Part shown: positions 21,654-34,054 of the stretch, piece by piece
How positions within the stretch are numbered: the stretch's first letter is position 1
How the letters are laid out: each line of letters begins with the position of its first letter
Assembly: GCA_001598975.1 (NCBI GenBank)
Contig: BBXU01002814.1
Location: 1 to 61,072, forward strand
Reading direction: 5' to 3'
Source: Parachlorella kessleri
Lineage: Eukaryota > Chlorophyta > Trebouxiophyceae > Chlorellales > Chlorellaceae
Length of the DNA stretch: 61,072 bases
Notes under the pieces: model-generated
Database searches by the model: none
The model's input: the letters and a program-made list of their open reading frames with translations, nothing else
Told to the model about the DNA's origin: nothing
Made by a program: the position numbers and the translations under genes

Positions 21654-24600
21654 CTATGCAGGTGGCCGAATCTTTGGCAGCCGCAGCGGCGAGTGGGGCT
21701 CCCTGATGCTGTAGTGTAGCACAAGATCGTCTGACCGCTTCCAGATCCACTGCTTCACCGCTGCCAGGCTGAAATCCCATGGCACCACCTGCAGTCATCA
21801 CAGGACGACTTTAGGCGTGCTTACCCGTGTCGAAGGTTCTTGACTTGCCCATGCACACCGTACTGGCTAGCAGCACGACTGATCGTCCTCGCTGGTAAGC
21901 AAGGGTGGCGGAGCCGAGGGCCATTTCCCTCCCAACAGGCACCTCATAGCACTCACCATGCCATTGCAAGTGATAAGCAGCGGGGCGTCCTGCTGCGGCT
22001 GTGAAGGCGGCGCTGCTGCCCCGCCTATGCCGCCATATAGCTGCCGTATACTGAACCTGCTGCCTCCGCCACTGCTGCCATTACTGCTGGGGCCTGCGCT
22101 GCCGCTCCCTGCTGCTGCTGCTGCTCCTCCTGCTGCTGCTTGCTGCGCCTCCCACTCCTGCTGCTTGGAGGCGTCCCAGAACAGCGGCTCCTCCCGCAGG
22201 TTGATGCCCTGGTCCCCCATCTTCTTTATTACATAATCAGCTACCTTATTAACTCGCAGCACGCGCGGCGCGTTGAGCTTGCTTTGCAGCATGGACGGCA
22301 GCCCGCACCCCTGCGCCACCCAGCAGACCACTGTCAGCATTCACCGAGCGCAGCGCCCTTCCTCACCCTCCTTGACATGCACAGTGTGCAAAGCTGATCA
22401 AGTCAGCCAGGCAACCCATACCCCAACTCCTGCTGGCAGTGAGTGCAGGTTCTGTACAGGCATGCATGTTAGCGCCGAGCATAAAGGCTGGGAATTCGAC
22501 TGCTGACCAAGGCCCAGCCCCAACAAAGCAAGGGTCCAGCACCACATGGGCAACCTTGTTCACCTCGATGGGGAACAGCTGGAAGGCGATCTTGAGCTCG
22601 CGCCCAATGGGGTAGGTGCCTCGCAGCACGCAGTCGGCCACCCACTGCAGCCACAGAGCCACCTGACCGGCCTCAGCGCACGCAGGAACCGCGCAACCAT
22701 TCGCTACCATGGTCACGGCCTAGCCTGACTGCCAGCCTTCACAGCGCTCGGCAGCAGGCCCACACAGTGTAGTAACAAGGAGGGGTTTGCTAAGTGAGGG
22801 GCTTGCTGGAGGGCACCCTTCCATCCCAAGCCCCCTGCAAATTGCTTCCATCTGGCTTGCGCAGGCCCAGCTCATACCGCAAAACATCTGACACCTCCCA
22901 GCAAGTAGAGTGAGCCCCCTGCCGAGCCGGGCCCACCTGCGGGATCATGCCACCTTCTGACTCGCTCCCGTCAAAGTCATGCATGCTACGTCTCCACGGG
23001 GCGCTGTCGCCGCCCGACACCATGATGACTGGCGGCACCCGGCTGGCTATGCGGAAGGCAGGCAGCGGCAGACCGCCGGTGCCGCCGCCGCCATCGTCCA
23101 CGCTGCAAGAGTGCTGGGCTAGCCAGTCAGTCCAGGCGCAGGTGCGGTTGCAAGCAAGCAATGCTCACCACAGCTCATTAGCAGTTGCTTGCATTGAAGT
23201 TGACAACACACCAAGTCTACAAACTCACAGCACACCCTGTCATTACATGTATGCTAGGTTTGGGGATGGGCAGGACCTGCAGCCACCAAGCACTTGCCCC
23301 ACGCACCCATTGGCTTCCGTCATGCGCTCGTCCTGCTTCTGCTGCTGCTCTGCGGGCGAGCCAGGCGAGGACGCCTCCCCAACAACATCCCCCGCCGCCT
23401 GCCCATGCTGCTGCTGCTGCTGCTGCTCCTCCAACCCCACGCCTCGCTGGCTGTCGGCGACGCTTTGTGGGAAATGCCGCTCTGCCCAGCGCTCCGCCCA
23501 GGAGCGAAACAGCGCGCGCAGCATGTGCTCGCCAAAGTTGATCTTCAGGTCGACCGGGGCCTCGCCAAATCCCAAGTCCTGGGCGTACACCTCCGCAAGG
23601 AAGCACTGGGGCGTCTCCATGTGCCCCGCAAGGTTGCCTGCACCAGCGCGGGGGCCAGGTGGGTGGTGGGATGACAGACAGGATGAGGTGCCCCGCCCAA
23701 GGCAGGAGGCGACTTGGGGACAGTGAGGGCGCTAACTGCGATAGTGGAGTCAGAAAACGGCTATCAAAATGCCCTTCACAACAAGAACACCATTGTAGCC
23801 GCACACAACATCAGCTTCACCCAACAGCACGGCCGGGTACGCTTGAGGCGCTCACCTAGCTTGGTGTCGAGCGTGAACCAGGCCGACACGCTATGTGTCG
23901 GCTGGAACAGGTCTCGCTCCACGTCTTTGAGGCTACACCGCCCAAAGTCCTGCACAACTGCCCCTGCACCACGGAGCAGCGCAAGGGAACAGGGTCCTGG
24001 CCATGCCCTTGCACAAAAATCACTCCGGGAGCTTAAGCGAGGAGCATGCCTCAAGCCCCGTCTGCCGCCGTCCACCTGGCTTGCAAGTGTAGCATGACAG
24101 CCCTCCCGGCTTCCTTCTGCCAAATGGTGTTACACAAGCCCCCACCCAGGCCTAAAAGCACCCCTCAAACGCCTCCCTCGCTGGTACTCTGACAGTCTCC
24201 CCAATGTCTGTCAGTGAGCAACGGAGCCAACAACTGCCAGGCAGCAAGGAGGCGGTGCAGCCGCCTCACCCGCAGTGATGTCCCACAGCTGCACCCGCCC
24301 CTCCTCGTCCTGCGTCAGCACGTGCCGCCGGTCTGTGAGCACGCTCGCCTGCCGCAGCGGCGGGAGGCCGCGCAGGCTCAGCGCCGGGCGTAGCTGCTGG
24401 GGAGAAGGCAGCAGGGCACCTGGCAAGGCAAGGGAAGCAGCACAGGGACTCCCTCGTGGTCGCCTGCCAGGGTGCCTGCCTGGACAAAGCAACACTGCAC
24501 AGTTCTCCTTGGGATGACACTCCGTAGACGGACAAGTTCCTCCCTGGCAACCTGTCGGCAAAGCTGCATGTTGTGCTACAGGAAAATAGTGCACTCGGCA

Positions 24601-27430
24601 GCCAACTTACCACCCTCGAAGACCATGCGCGCCCTCAGGATGGTGGTGTGGGGAGCTATAAAGCCTCTCCGCTGCTGCTGCTGAGGCGCCGAAGGCTGCT
24701 GCTGCTGCTGCTGCTGCTGTGGCTGCTGCTCCACCCCCGCTTGCTGCCTCTGCTGCTGGCCCCAGGGCGCGGTGGCTGCTCCTGGCGGCTGCTGGGAGTC
24801 CAGTGCCCACTTGTTAATGGAGGACGAGGATGTCGCGACCCACAGGCTGTCAGCTGCCGGGCTGACGGCCAGCTTGATGACCGGCTGCGACTCCAGCAAC
24901 AGCAGCTCGCTAGTGCGAGATCCCAAGTGTGTCCTGCACACCATGGTCGGCTCCGTTTGAACTCTATGTAGCTTTTTAGCTCACGCCTCACAAAGAGGAG
25001 CTGGTAGATCAACCCTGCCTGCCATTCTCCATTGCTTCGCAGGCACCGCAACAAAGACGACCCCTTGTTGTCCACGCAGGAGTTCCCCTCTGCCCTACTG
25101 TCACCCGCACTCCCTCTCATCAACCACATGATACAGTCAGGGAAACCTTTACACAGTACTGTCAGCAACCGCCACACGGCCACCAACAGATTGACAGCCC
25201 ATGGCCGTTGTCGTGCGTCCCAGCTTGCGGGCGGGGGTGCGCCCCTACTGATCCCAGCTTACACCAGGGAGACCCTGCTGGCCCCCCTCCCACACCTGTA
25301 CACAGCCTTGTCCCTGCCACCGCTGTACGCCACTGCAAAGGCCGCTGGGTCCACGTGCAGGGCCCAGACCGAGTCGGTGTGCACCGCAAAGGTGTGCAGG
25401 CAGCGCTGCTGGCCCAGGTCCCACAGCCGCAGGGTGTGGTCGGACGAGCCGGACAGCAGCAGCGTGCCCTCCGCGTTCAGGGCCAGCGCCCTGCACGCAG
25501 AGACCTCGGCGGGGGGTTACGACATCCGCCTGGCGCCGCCCGCTTGCGGAGTGCGAGTTCGCTCGCCCTTGTGCCACGCAACGTCCAGGGAGTCCTCGCA
25601 AAGCCTGCCCTGCCCACGGTCTGGGACCGGGCCGGCCGAGACCCGCGTGCGTGCAGGGCCACTTCACATGCCAACAGCTGGCTGGTGGGGCCCGCAGGCA
25701 GCAGGAGACAAAGGCGGTCTACCTCTGCCACACCTCTCCGCCCAGCTCCAGCTCACCGCTCACCCGCCCAACACCCAGGGGCACCACCACAGGGCAGGCC
25801 ACCAGCCCCACCGTTAGACCCAACCCGGCACACCTGACGTTATCGGTGTGGCCCTTCAGCTGCACCACCTTGTCGCCGGACCGCGCGTCCACGATGCGGA
25901 TGGATGACTCGGTTGACCCCGCGGCCACCAGCACCCCACGCGCGTCCATGCCCACCGCGTACACGCTCTCCCGTACACCCTCGGCTTTGCGGGGGCCAAA
26001 GGCGGGGCCGTCCTGCTTTGGCAGGCGGTAGGCAGGGAGCTAGCTGTGCTAGGGCAGTCAGTGGCTTCAGAGGACAAGGTGAGCCTCCTTGCCTGCTCTC
26101 ACAATACTCAGGGATCGAGCGAGGGCGTGCTGATGCTTTCTTCGGCCAACGGGCAAGGAGTATGCCACCCTCATCCCAGCCCCTACGGCCCGGTACCTGC
26201 CCAAAACTCACCCCTGGCCGCTGAGAGCGTCCCCCTCTCACGGGAAACCGCTCACACATACCAACGCCCAGCAGGCGCAAGAAGAAGTGGAAGCCCAGTG
26301 GGGCCCCTCCGCTTCAGAACACGGCACATGCCAGCTAGGGTGGCAAAACACCTAGCAGCTGACTCACCTGCGGTGCCAGAAGCACTTGCTTCAGTGCTGC
26401 CATGTCCCAGAGCATCACCTCCCCTCGCAGGCCCCCAGAGGCCAGCCGCCCAGCTGCCGGGGAGGCGGCCATGCACGTGACATAATCGCTGTGGCTGCGC
26501 AGCGTGGCCAAGCAACGCCCTGCACCCAGCCAGCCAGGCAGCTGCCAGTGATACTGGGACATACGGGGGACAGTCCAGGGGGTTTGCAAGGCCTCCAGCG
26601 AAATTAGCCCTGCTTTCCGGTGCTGCCGTCCCTTTCCAAGTGGTCAATGCCTTGCCACTGTAACTCCATCATCAAAAGAATGTTCTAATACAACAACAAA
26701 AAGACATACCCGCCCAACCTTCCGGCAACCTGTCCCCAGGCTGTACAGCAACCCAGCAACCTCTCCACTGCCTGCCATTCAGCCGACTGCTGGCACGCTC
26801 GCGCGCGCGATTGGCTTGCCTTCCTTGGCTGCAGACCACACCCTCAGGGTTCGGTCGTTTGAGCAGGACACCAGCAAGTCCCCCAGCAGTGCCAGGTCGT
26901 TCACCCAGTCCACGTGGCCCTCATAGTCGGCCTCGAGGCTGGGCTGCTGCTGCTGCTGGTCCGCGCTGCTGAGCGCCCACCTGCCAGGGGAGGCAAGGCA
27001 GGCTGAGGACAGCAGACAATGCTGGAAATGCTTGTCCGGGAACAGCAAAAAATGCAGAGGCAGGCTTGCAGGTACGTGCAAGGGCTTCCAGGGCTCAGCT
27101 GGCTTCAACCCGCCACACGCAGTGGGTCCATATCACGAGTTGTAGCTTGACTAACCGTAGCCTTAACTAGGCTGAGCGCAGGGCTGGAGAGACTGTGTGC
27201 CGCTACGGCGTCCTGGCCTTGCCTGGGCACAGGCACACATACTGTGTATGGTGCACGCACCTCTTGACAAGGGAGTCGCGGGAAGCAGTCCATAGCTGCT
27301 GGCCCGACTCCGACACCAGTACCGAGTTGATACCAGCACAGTGGTGGGGAGTGTCGCTGCGTCTGAATAGGAAGGATACTTTGCGCTCCTTCCTGCCCTT
27401 GGGACTGCTGTTGTAGCCCCCGGACTGCAT
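21654..27430 (-). CDS. WDR48: WD40 repeat protein WDR48/UAF1 (USP1-type deubiquitinase cofactor)
   Basis: Beta-propeller cofactor that activates USP1/USP12/USP46-type deubiquitinases. 13 exons: 27430-27261, 26980-26797, 26541-26368, 26012-25834, 25490-25296, 24933-24611, 24419-24270, 23963-23856, 23637-23307, 23102-22937, 22644-22564, 22310-21957, 21788-21654; 849 residues, somewhat longer than plant homologs because of Gln- and Gly-rich inserts. WD blades are clear: [89 protein letters not shown]. After the propeller come [25 protein letters not shown] and [16 protein letters not shown]. The family's terminal ubiquitin-like (SUMO-like) region has [19 protein letters not shown] and [17 protein letters not shown]. 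The exon 2 donor at 26797 is the least certain junction. The start is the first ATG before [14 protein letters not shown], which matches the family's N-terminus. Confidence 0.93.
24661..24732 (-). repeat. CAG/CTG microsatellite coding polyglutamine in WDR48
   Basis: Runs of CTG on the plus strand inside coding exon 6 of WDR48 translate to glutamine tracts ([14 protein letters not shown]) in a loop between blades. Such tracts are length-variable; no role is implied. Confidence 0.8.
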
Positions 27431-27988
27431 GTGCCTGTTCCCTTGCACGATCACGGCTCCAGTGATGCCAGGAGCACCGGCGGATGAGTGTTTCGGCGCT
27501 TGGGCGAGGAAGTCAGCATGCTAATGTCCAGAACATAACATGTCAAAAGCCCGGCCGTGCCTAAGGTGAGCCCAGGTGTGCAGCACAACTGCAACGCCTC
27601 AACCAGGATGCAGAACTTCACAAGAGGAGTCCCATCCCAGTAAAACTTTACAATTGCAGCTCGGGAGTAAGCATGCGGTAGCAATTACTGAAAGCGCGGT
27701 ACCGTGCAAGAAGTACGCTCGAGTTATTTTAGTTGCCAACCTGGTGCTGGTTTTGTATATAGGACCCAGCTACCGATCTGATTAACGCAACTAGCCACTT
27801 ACTTACCTGTAAACTAGCGGTCCACTTGCTGCCTACCGAGCCATCTCATTCTCACCCTTTGTCTGCAGCTGGGGAGCCAATAACTGAATACTGGCACCCT
27901 GAATCAGTTGTTATCTTTCGAGTCTTGGCAGCCCTTATTGCACACCTGGCGTGGTGTCGAGGCTTTTGCTTCTAAGAGTTTGGAGACC
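27431..27988. promoter_or_regulatory. Divergent region between WDR48 and the SAPS gene
   Basis: 558 bp between start codons pointing apart. A TATATA sequence at 27756-27761 on the plus strand lies about 230 bp before the SAPS ATG and could be a core promoter element, though the distance allows other readings. No coding frame was recognised. Confidence 0.45.
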
Positions 27989-30900
27989 ATGTTTTGGAGG
28001 GTGAGCGAGAGCCGCAGGCCTGTACAACCCTGCCGCGCAGACGGCCCAAGCCTTGCCCATTCAGCCAAGCTCCAGTCGCGGAACGTAGCGCAGCTTTTGC
28101 GCTGTTGCTCTTTCTGACTGGTGATCAGCCTTGCCACTGCTTGGTAGCAGGTCCGCCAGAGCGTGGCATGGTTGTTGACCAGGGGTGCTTTAGTGCCTGC
28201 AGGTCAGCGGGCTGAACACAGGTAGAGGCTGCTGCTGCTGCGTCAAGCACGGTTGCTGGCGAGCAGGCTTGGGACGGCTGGGTGCTGTCTAGCTGTTGTT
28301 GCCTGATACTGATAAACCTGCGCCCATCAAGTCCAGCTGCCTGCGGTTCCTGCTGCAGCCAGCCCGGTGGATAGCATACTTGATAAAGACAACTTCACGT
28401 TAGAGGAGCTGCTTGACGAGGATGAGCTCATACAGGAGTGCAAGTCACTCAACGCGCGGCTGACTGCCTTTCTGAAAAAGAAGGAGACAGTGCAGCGACT
28501 GGTGAGGCGGAGGGGGCGCAGCTGGGGCAGTGACGTGTGGGGTGTGGCAGGCGAAGGTGGGGAGCAGCTGCAGCAGGCGCCTGAGATGGGGTCTGCTGGC
28601 AGCAGAAAGCATGGCACAGATGCAGCACCCACGACTCGGCGGCGTGGTGTCGTAAAACGGCACTTGCAACAAATATGGGCCGCTGTTGAAGGCTCGAAGG
28701 GTGAAAAAGTGAGCAGCCCTGGGGCCACTCCGCGGTGCCTTGCTCCAACATCAGGCGTTGCTTGTGTCTGTCTGCAGCTCCAATACCTGGTTGAGACGCC
28801 TGCCGGCAGTGATGACCCGAAACGCCACTTCAAATATCCCTTCGCGGCCTGTGAGATCTTCTGCTGTGAGGTGGAGGGCATTTTCAATACCCTGCTGGAA
28901 AATGAGAGCCTGCTAGACCAGCTCTTCTCCATACTGCAGGTGAGCAGTGGTTGGACATAGCGTGGGCTAGCTTTTGAAGCATGTACTTTTTTGTCTTTGG
29001 ATGTGCTTTGTTTAAGGGATGCACGTGAGCGCTCAGTAGTTGTGAAGGAAGTGCAACTATTGCAGGTTGTGGGTGCAGAGCGGCTAGGTGGGTGGTTCCT
29101 TACGCACTCTTGCAATCTGTACGGAGTATGTGTGCCTACATGCTCTGAGGACACGCTTATCAACTAAGCCGGGCTTTCGCTGGGCCTTTCTGTCCCACTG
29201 CAGAATGAGCGGCCGCTGAACTGCATGCTTGCCGGCTACTTCAGCCGCGTGGTTGGGTCGCTGCTCTTGCGGCGCACGCAGGAGGTGATGCAGTACCTGC
29301 AGAGGCACCCAGAGCTGCTCGATCGCATGGTAGAGCATGTGGATACAACCTCAGTAGCGGAGGTGCTTGTGCGGCTCGTAGGCGCGGACGAGCAGCGAGC
29401 CTGCCTGGCCAACAGCCAGCTGCAGGTACGCGCAGATCTGCAGGCGGTTGCCTGGCTTTTGTGGTGCGCTTTGTACATCGTAATGCCTGCCAGGCTTGTA
29501 GGCGTAGGTTGGCTGGTTGTTCTAGGCAGGGCAAGGTGCGTGGGGTTGAAGGCGCTTAGCAGGCGGGCTGTGGCTGTTGCTTGACAAGATGTCGCATGTG
29601 TGCTATCTATGTGCCTGGGGGTGCAGCTGCCAGGCAGCTGCAGCTGGTTTCGAGTCAGCGACCCAGTGCACTGTTCCGTGGTCTCCACACAATCCATCCC
29701 GCTGTCTGCCTTGCAGTGGCTGAGCGAGACGAACCTGTTATACCAGTTGCTGGGCAAGTTGGCGCCCGACCAGCTGGTGGAGGCTCAAAACAACGCAGCC
29801 GAGATCCTGGCAGCCATAGCGCAAAGCCAGGTGTCGCCCCTGACGCGCAACCTGGCCTCCCCAGAGTTCATTGAGCAGCTTTTTCAGCGAGCGCTGGCCC
29901 CAGAGGGCGGTGTGGTCACACATGCCCTCAATGTGTGCATTGCACTGCTGGAGCCGCTACCCCAGGAGCAGCAGCTGCCGCCCAGCCAGCTGGCAGCGGC
30001 GGATGCGCCGTCCGCGGACACGCAGGCCAAGGTGAAGCAGCAGGCCATCCGCTGCATCAGCGGCAGCGTGGACCAGCTGGTTGCCATGCTGGACGATGCG
30101 CCGCCGGGGGCGCTGGAGACGACCTTTGGGGTGGTGTCGCCGCCCATGGGGTCGTCGCGGCTCAAGGCGGTGGAGCTGCTGGCGGTGCTGATGCGCACGG
30201 GGGATGCCACGGCTGGTGAGCGGGGCACTGGGAGGTTGCTAGGAACAAGTTTGTGTCGGCGTGTGGGAGTGGACTGGTGAGGTGTGCGGGTTGGGCTTGG
30301 AGTGGTGCAGTCGCCGGGCTGAGCTTGTGCAAGGTGGGAGGGAGGGAATTAAAGGCTGCCTGTATAAAGGGTAAATTGTGTGGAATCCGCCTTGGCTTGG
30401 TAGTGAAGGAGGTGATTGAGCGAAAAACAGGGTGTGAGTGGTGGTTACCAGGGAGTCATGGTGACCTCACTATTAACCTCAGGCGGCAGAGCAGCAACAT
30501 GTAAGCTTGTTTCAAATCATGGGCACATATGTGCAGCAATGCATCCTGTCAACTTGATGCCGGTTGTAACTGTTTGTAGAGGCAGCAGTCATGGGCACGC
30601 CCGCAGTGCAGAAGTGCATGGAGCTCTTTCTGGCCTATCCCTTCAATAATGCCTTGCACCGGCATGTCACGGCATTGCTGCTGGCCTTCGATAGCGGTTC
30701 TGATGCCGTGGTGGACTTCCTGCTGAGGGACTGCAAGCTGTTAAGCTGGCTCACCTCTGCTCCAGATCAGGTGCGCCTAGATGTGCACGGACTTTGCAAT
30801 AGGCAGCAGGCTTTGCGGTGCACATCTCCGTTGTTACGCAGGTTTATGTTGAGGAGTCGTGTGAGGGACGGCAAATTTGTAGTGCTGGAGCGCTGGAGTT

Positions 30901-33398
30901 TGGCATGATGAAGGGTGCAGCACAGGCAACAACCAACGGTGTATGTACCCTGTCTCATAAGGAAACCCGTCGGACGCTGTGTGGTGCAGGTCACCCCCAC
31001 CCCTCGAGAAGGCGACGCTCGTGGGGGCCAACGCCGGCCCTGGCGAGCAGGGTATACAGGTCACCTCACACGGCTGGCCAACAAATTGGTGCAGGTGGCA
31101 GCTGCTAGACCCAAGGTTAGTGGGAGGGCAGCAAAGGTAGAAGTGAGGCTTGGGCAGCAGAGCATATAGCTAGTGCAGGGCAATCCCTAAGGCTCCATGC
31201 GAGAGGGGCTGCAATTTCTAACCCGGTGGAATGTTTGGGCATTGGGTTACGCAACAGCTTGCTCTTGAGCTGGTGTCTGCACTCCACACTGACTGACTAT
31301 GGCTGCGTCGTTTGCAGTTGGATGGGTATTTGAAGGCTGCTGATTCTTGGCAGCAGTACGTGGCAGACACATTGAACCCCCGCAATGCCCTAGAGAATAC
31401 TAATGCCTGGCAGTGCGGCAGGCCATCATCACATGAACCAGGTGGGCTGCGGCTTGGGTACGACCGCGCCTGTCATATATGCCTGCGAGCCACCTGTGAA
31501 TTTGAAGGCTGACAATGAAAGCACATAACAATCACGCCGTTGGGGCGGGAAGGGAAGCAGTCATGCAGCGACCCATTTTGAGGTCATGAATTGAATGTGG
31601 GCCCGAAGCAGCGTGCATGGAATCTGTGCTCATGAAGCCGTCTGAGTGTTTGGTGTGCAGTGATTGAAGCGGATGGCGAGCTCTTTCAGACGGAGATGGA
31701 CTTTGGGTCTATCAATGAGTCCTTCAGCCGAGACGTCTACCAGCGGTGGGTGGCAGTGCACCTGAGTGGGCCGCCCATGGGGCATCCTGTACAGCTGCTC
31801 AGGAAGGCTTGTGCTATGAGGGAGGTAGCCCGGTCTAGAGTGAAATGAGGGTTTACTTGCCAGATTCTGGGGTGTCACTTGGGTGGTAAGTTAATTCCTA
31901 CTCTGCATGCATTTCCGCATACTACATTACTACTGTTAGCACAGCTACCACATTGTTTAAAGGCTACCTGGGCTATGGGGTGAGAGCTGTGACTATACCT
32001 GTGTTGAATAGCTGCAATGCAGGGAAAAATGTTCTGCTGTTTGTTGACAGCCTGCACTGACAGCATGCGTGCTACTTACATTCCGGGCTCGGTTAGCGTA
32101 TGCAGGTATGGGGCCTTCAATGCTGAGAATGACGAGGATGAGGAAGTTGCTCCAGAATGGGCCATGGACTTGGCATCTGGTGGGGGCGCCGGCAGCAACC
32201 CAGGAGTGCCGGGCAAGCTGCACCCACCGGCGCCGGTGCCATTTGACGCGTTTGACGATCACAGCAGCTCTTCTAGCGACTCGGACGACGAGGGCAGAGC
32301 TATCTCGCCACGCTCAGGTGGGCTCTCTCCTTCCTCGGCGCATGCGTATGTTGTTCTAAAGCTGTTGTCCTAGGAATGCGTAGCTCTAGGATTTTTTTGC
32401 CCACCCGCCTGTGCAAGGGAAAGGAAAGTGCTGGGAATTATACGGCCTGCTTCTGCCCCTGTCTTTAAACAATGGTGGTCGTCTGCGTCTGACTTGCTTA
32501 CCATCCTGTTAAAAGCACTTTCATAGACAGAGCTTCCCCTGAGAGCTTCTCAAGGCATGCTCCTTTTGCTCCTCCCATGACAGCAGGCAGCAGCAGCAGC
32601 CCCGACATGGAGGTCAGCGTGGCGCCGGCACCCGGCCCTGATGGCGACATACTCATGGTGTCCTCCGGCGCCATGCTGGCGCAGCGCAGCGGCAGCAGCG
32701 CCGAGGACGAAATGAGTGATATGATGAATGACGCGGTCATGCTGGAGTTTGAGGCGGCAGAGCAGCTGGTGGAGCTTCAGCGGCAGCTTGAGCAGCAGCT
32801 GACGCTGGCAGAAGGAGCTGGAGCGGCCGATGGGGTGGACGCAGGGGGCGCTGGCAGCAGGGAGGCGGAGGGCGGGGCGGGGCCGGCATTGGCAGCACCT
32901 GCTGGCGAACTGCAGGGAGCGGCGGGCCAGCATGAGAATGGAGGCTTTAAGGTCGTACCATCAGAAGCGGCAGCCGCAGAGGCAGCTCCGCCACCGCATG
33001 CCAACGGCCAGCTTCACGCCACAGGGAAGGAGTCAGGCAGAAGTGGCGAGGAGGAGGTCCCAGCCGAGTTTAACAGCGTAAGTGCTGGCAGTGGAGCCCC
33101 AGGCCTGTGAGGATGGAACCAGTTTTCCAGTAGAATCAGGAAGTGTCAGAGGCGCCATGTTGGGGTTCGCCCTCTGTCCGTCTGTAGAGAAACTTGATGG
33201 AAGGGGGCTGGCAGCGGGGACTTTGCTGACAGAGGGAAAGGTCGCCTAATGAGATGATGGATAACAAGTGTACCCTGCTTTGCCAGAGGCTTCCTCTTTT
33301 CAAAAAGTTAAATCGCTTGGTTGCCTCCTCCACCTGTGCAGGCCAATTTCTGGAAAGCAAACTTTGAGGTGGACATCTCAGATGAGCTGCAGAGCTAG
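27989..33398 (+). CDS. SAPS-domain protein, PP6/SIT4 phosphatase regulatory subunit
   Basis: SIT4-associated protein that binds and directs the PP2A-like phosphatase PP6. 13 exons: 27989-28000, 28203-28221, 28359-28501, 28778-28939, 29204-29425, 29717-30215, 30580-30770, 30990-31094, 31318-31441, 31661-31745, 32106-32317, 32584-33077, 33342-33398; 774 residues, as in plants. The first coding exon is only ATG TTT TGG AGG and the second is 19 bp; together they give MFWRVSGLNTASPVDSILD, which matches the conserved start of plant SAPS proteins. Other blocks: KDNFTLEELLDEDELIQECK, HFKYPFAACEIFCCEVE, LAGYFSRVVGSLLLRRTQEV, AEVLVRLVGADE, HALNVCIALLEPL, RAGYTGHLTRLANKLVQ. The C-terminal third is acidic and Ser-rich (SSSSSDSDDEG) and probably disordered. 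TGTAA occurs at 33778-33782 and 33848-33852, suggesting a 3' UTR of about 400 bp. Confidence 0.95.
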
Positions 33399-34054
33399 GC
33401 ACTACATCATCTGTCCCAGGAGGGACAGGCATTAAAATACACTGGGGTGCAACTTGGTCCCCGCCTCACGAAGGCTAAGTGGCGGCGGCCGGTGCAGGAT
33501 GCTGTTCTTTCCTTCTTTGAGTACGTTTAGACATGTTCACATCACTGGACGCTGCAAAGTGCTGTAGATGTGCTGTGTACACTACTTGGGCTTGCCTTGG
33601 GAGTGTTCAAATAGGGCAAGTGTCCAGGCTCTACCAGTGCAGGTGTGCACGTGCGGACATGGTGAAAATTCAGTCAGCGAGTAGCTTGTGCAAGTTGTTT
33701 AGAGTGTTGCAGCGCAGACAGTTTGCTTCTCATGGTATAACTAATCAATGAGTGCTTATACGTCTACAACTTGAGCGTGTAAGAAGACCAGCCTCTAGCC
33801 TAGCGCAGTCGCATCAACTATGGCAAAGGAGGGAAGTCTTGGGGCAGGGTGTAAAGTTTCAGCTCGGTACATATCAAGTGGAAATGGCATACCTACAACT
33901 GGACGCTAACAGCATTTGGGGTGATGCAATAGGTTGCACATGCCCGCTGTCAATGAATGGGTTGCTTCCCTTCTGACGGTCCCTCAGGTCCAAATGAAAT
34001 TGTGTGTGCTGCAAAATGGGTCAGTTAGGCCATATCAATGCAAGGTTGCTCTCC
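33399..34054. other. Convergent 3' region of the SAPS and CX5R phosphatase genes
   Basis: 656 bp between facing stop codons. Plus-strand TGTAA motifs at 33778-33782 and 33848-33852 probably end the SAPS transcript. Nothing else recognisable; the short frames here have no family features. Confidence 0.5.
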
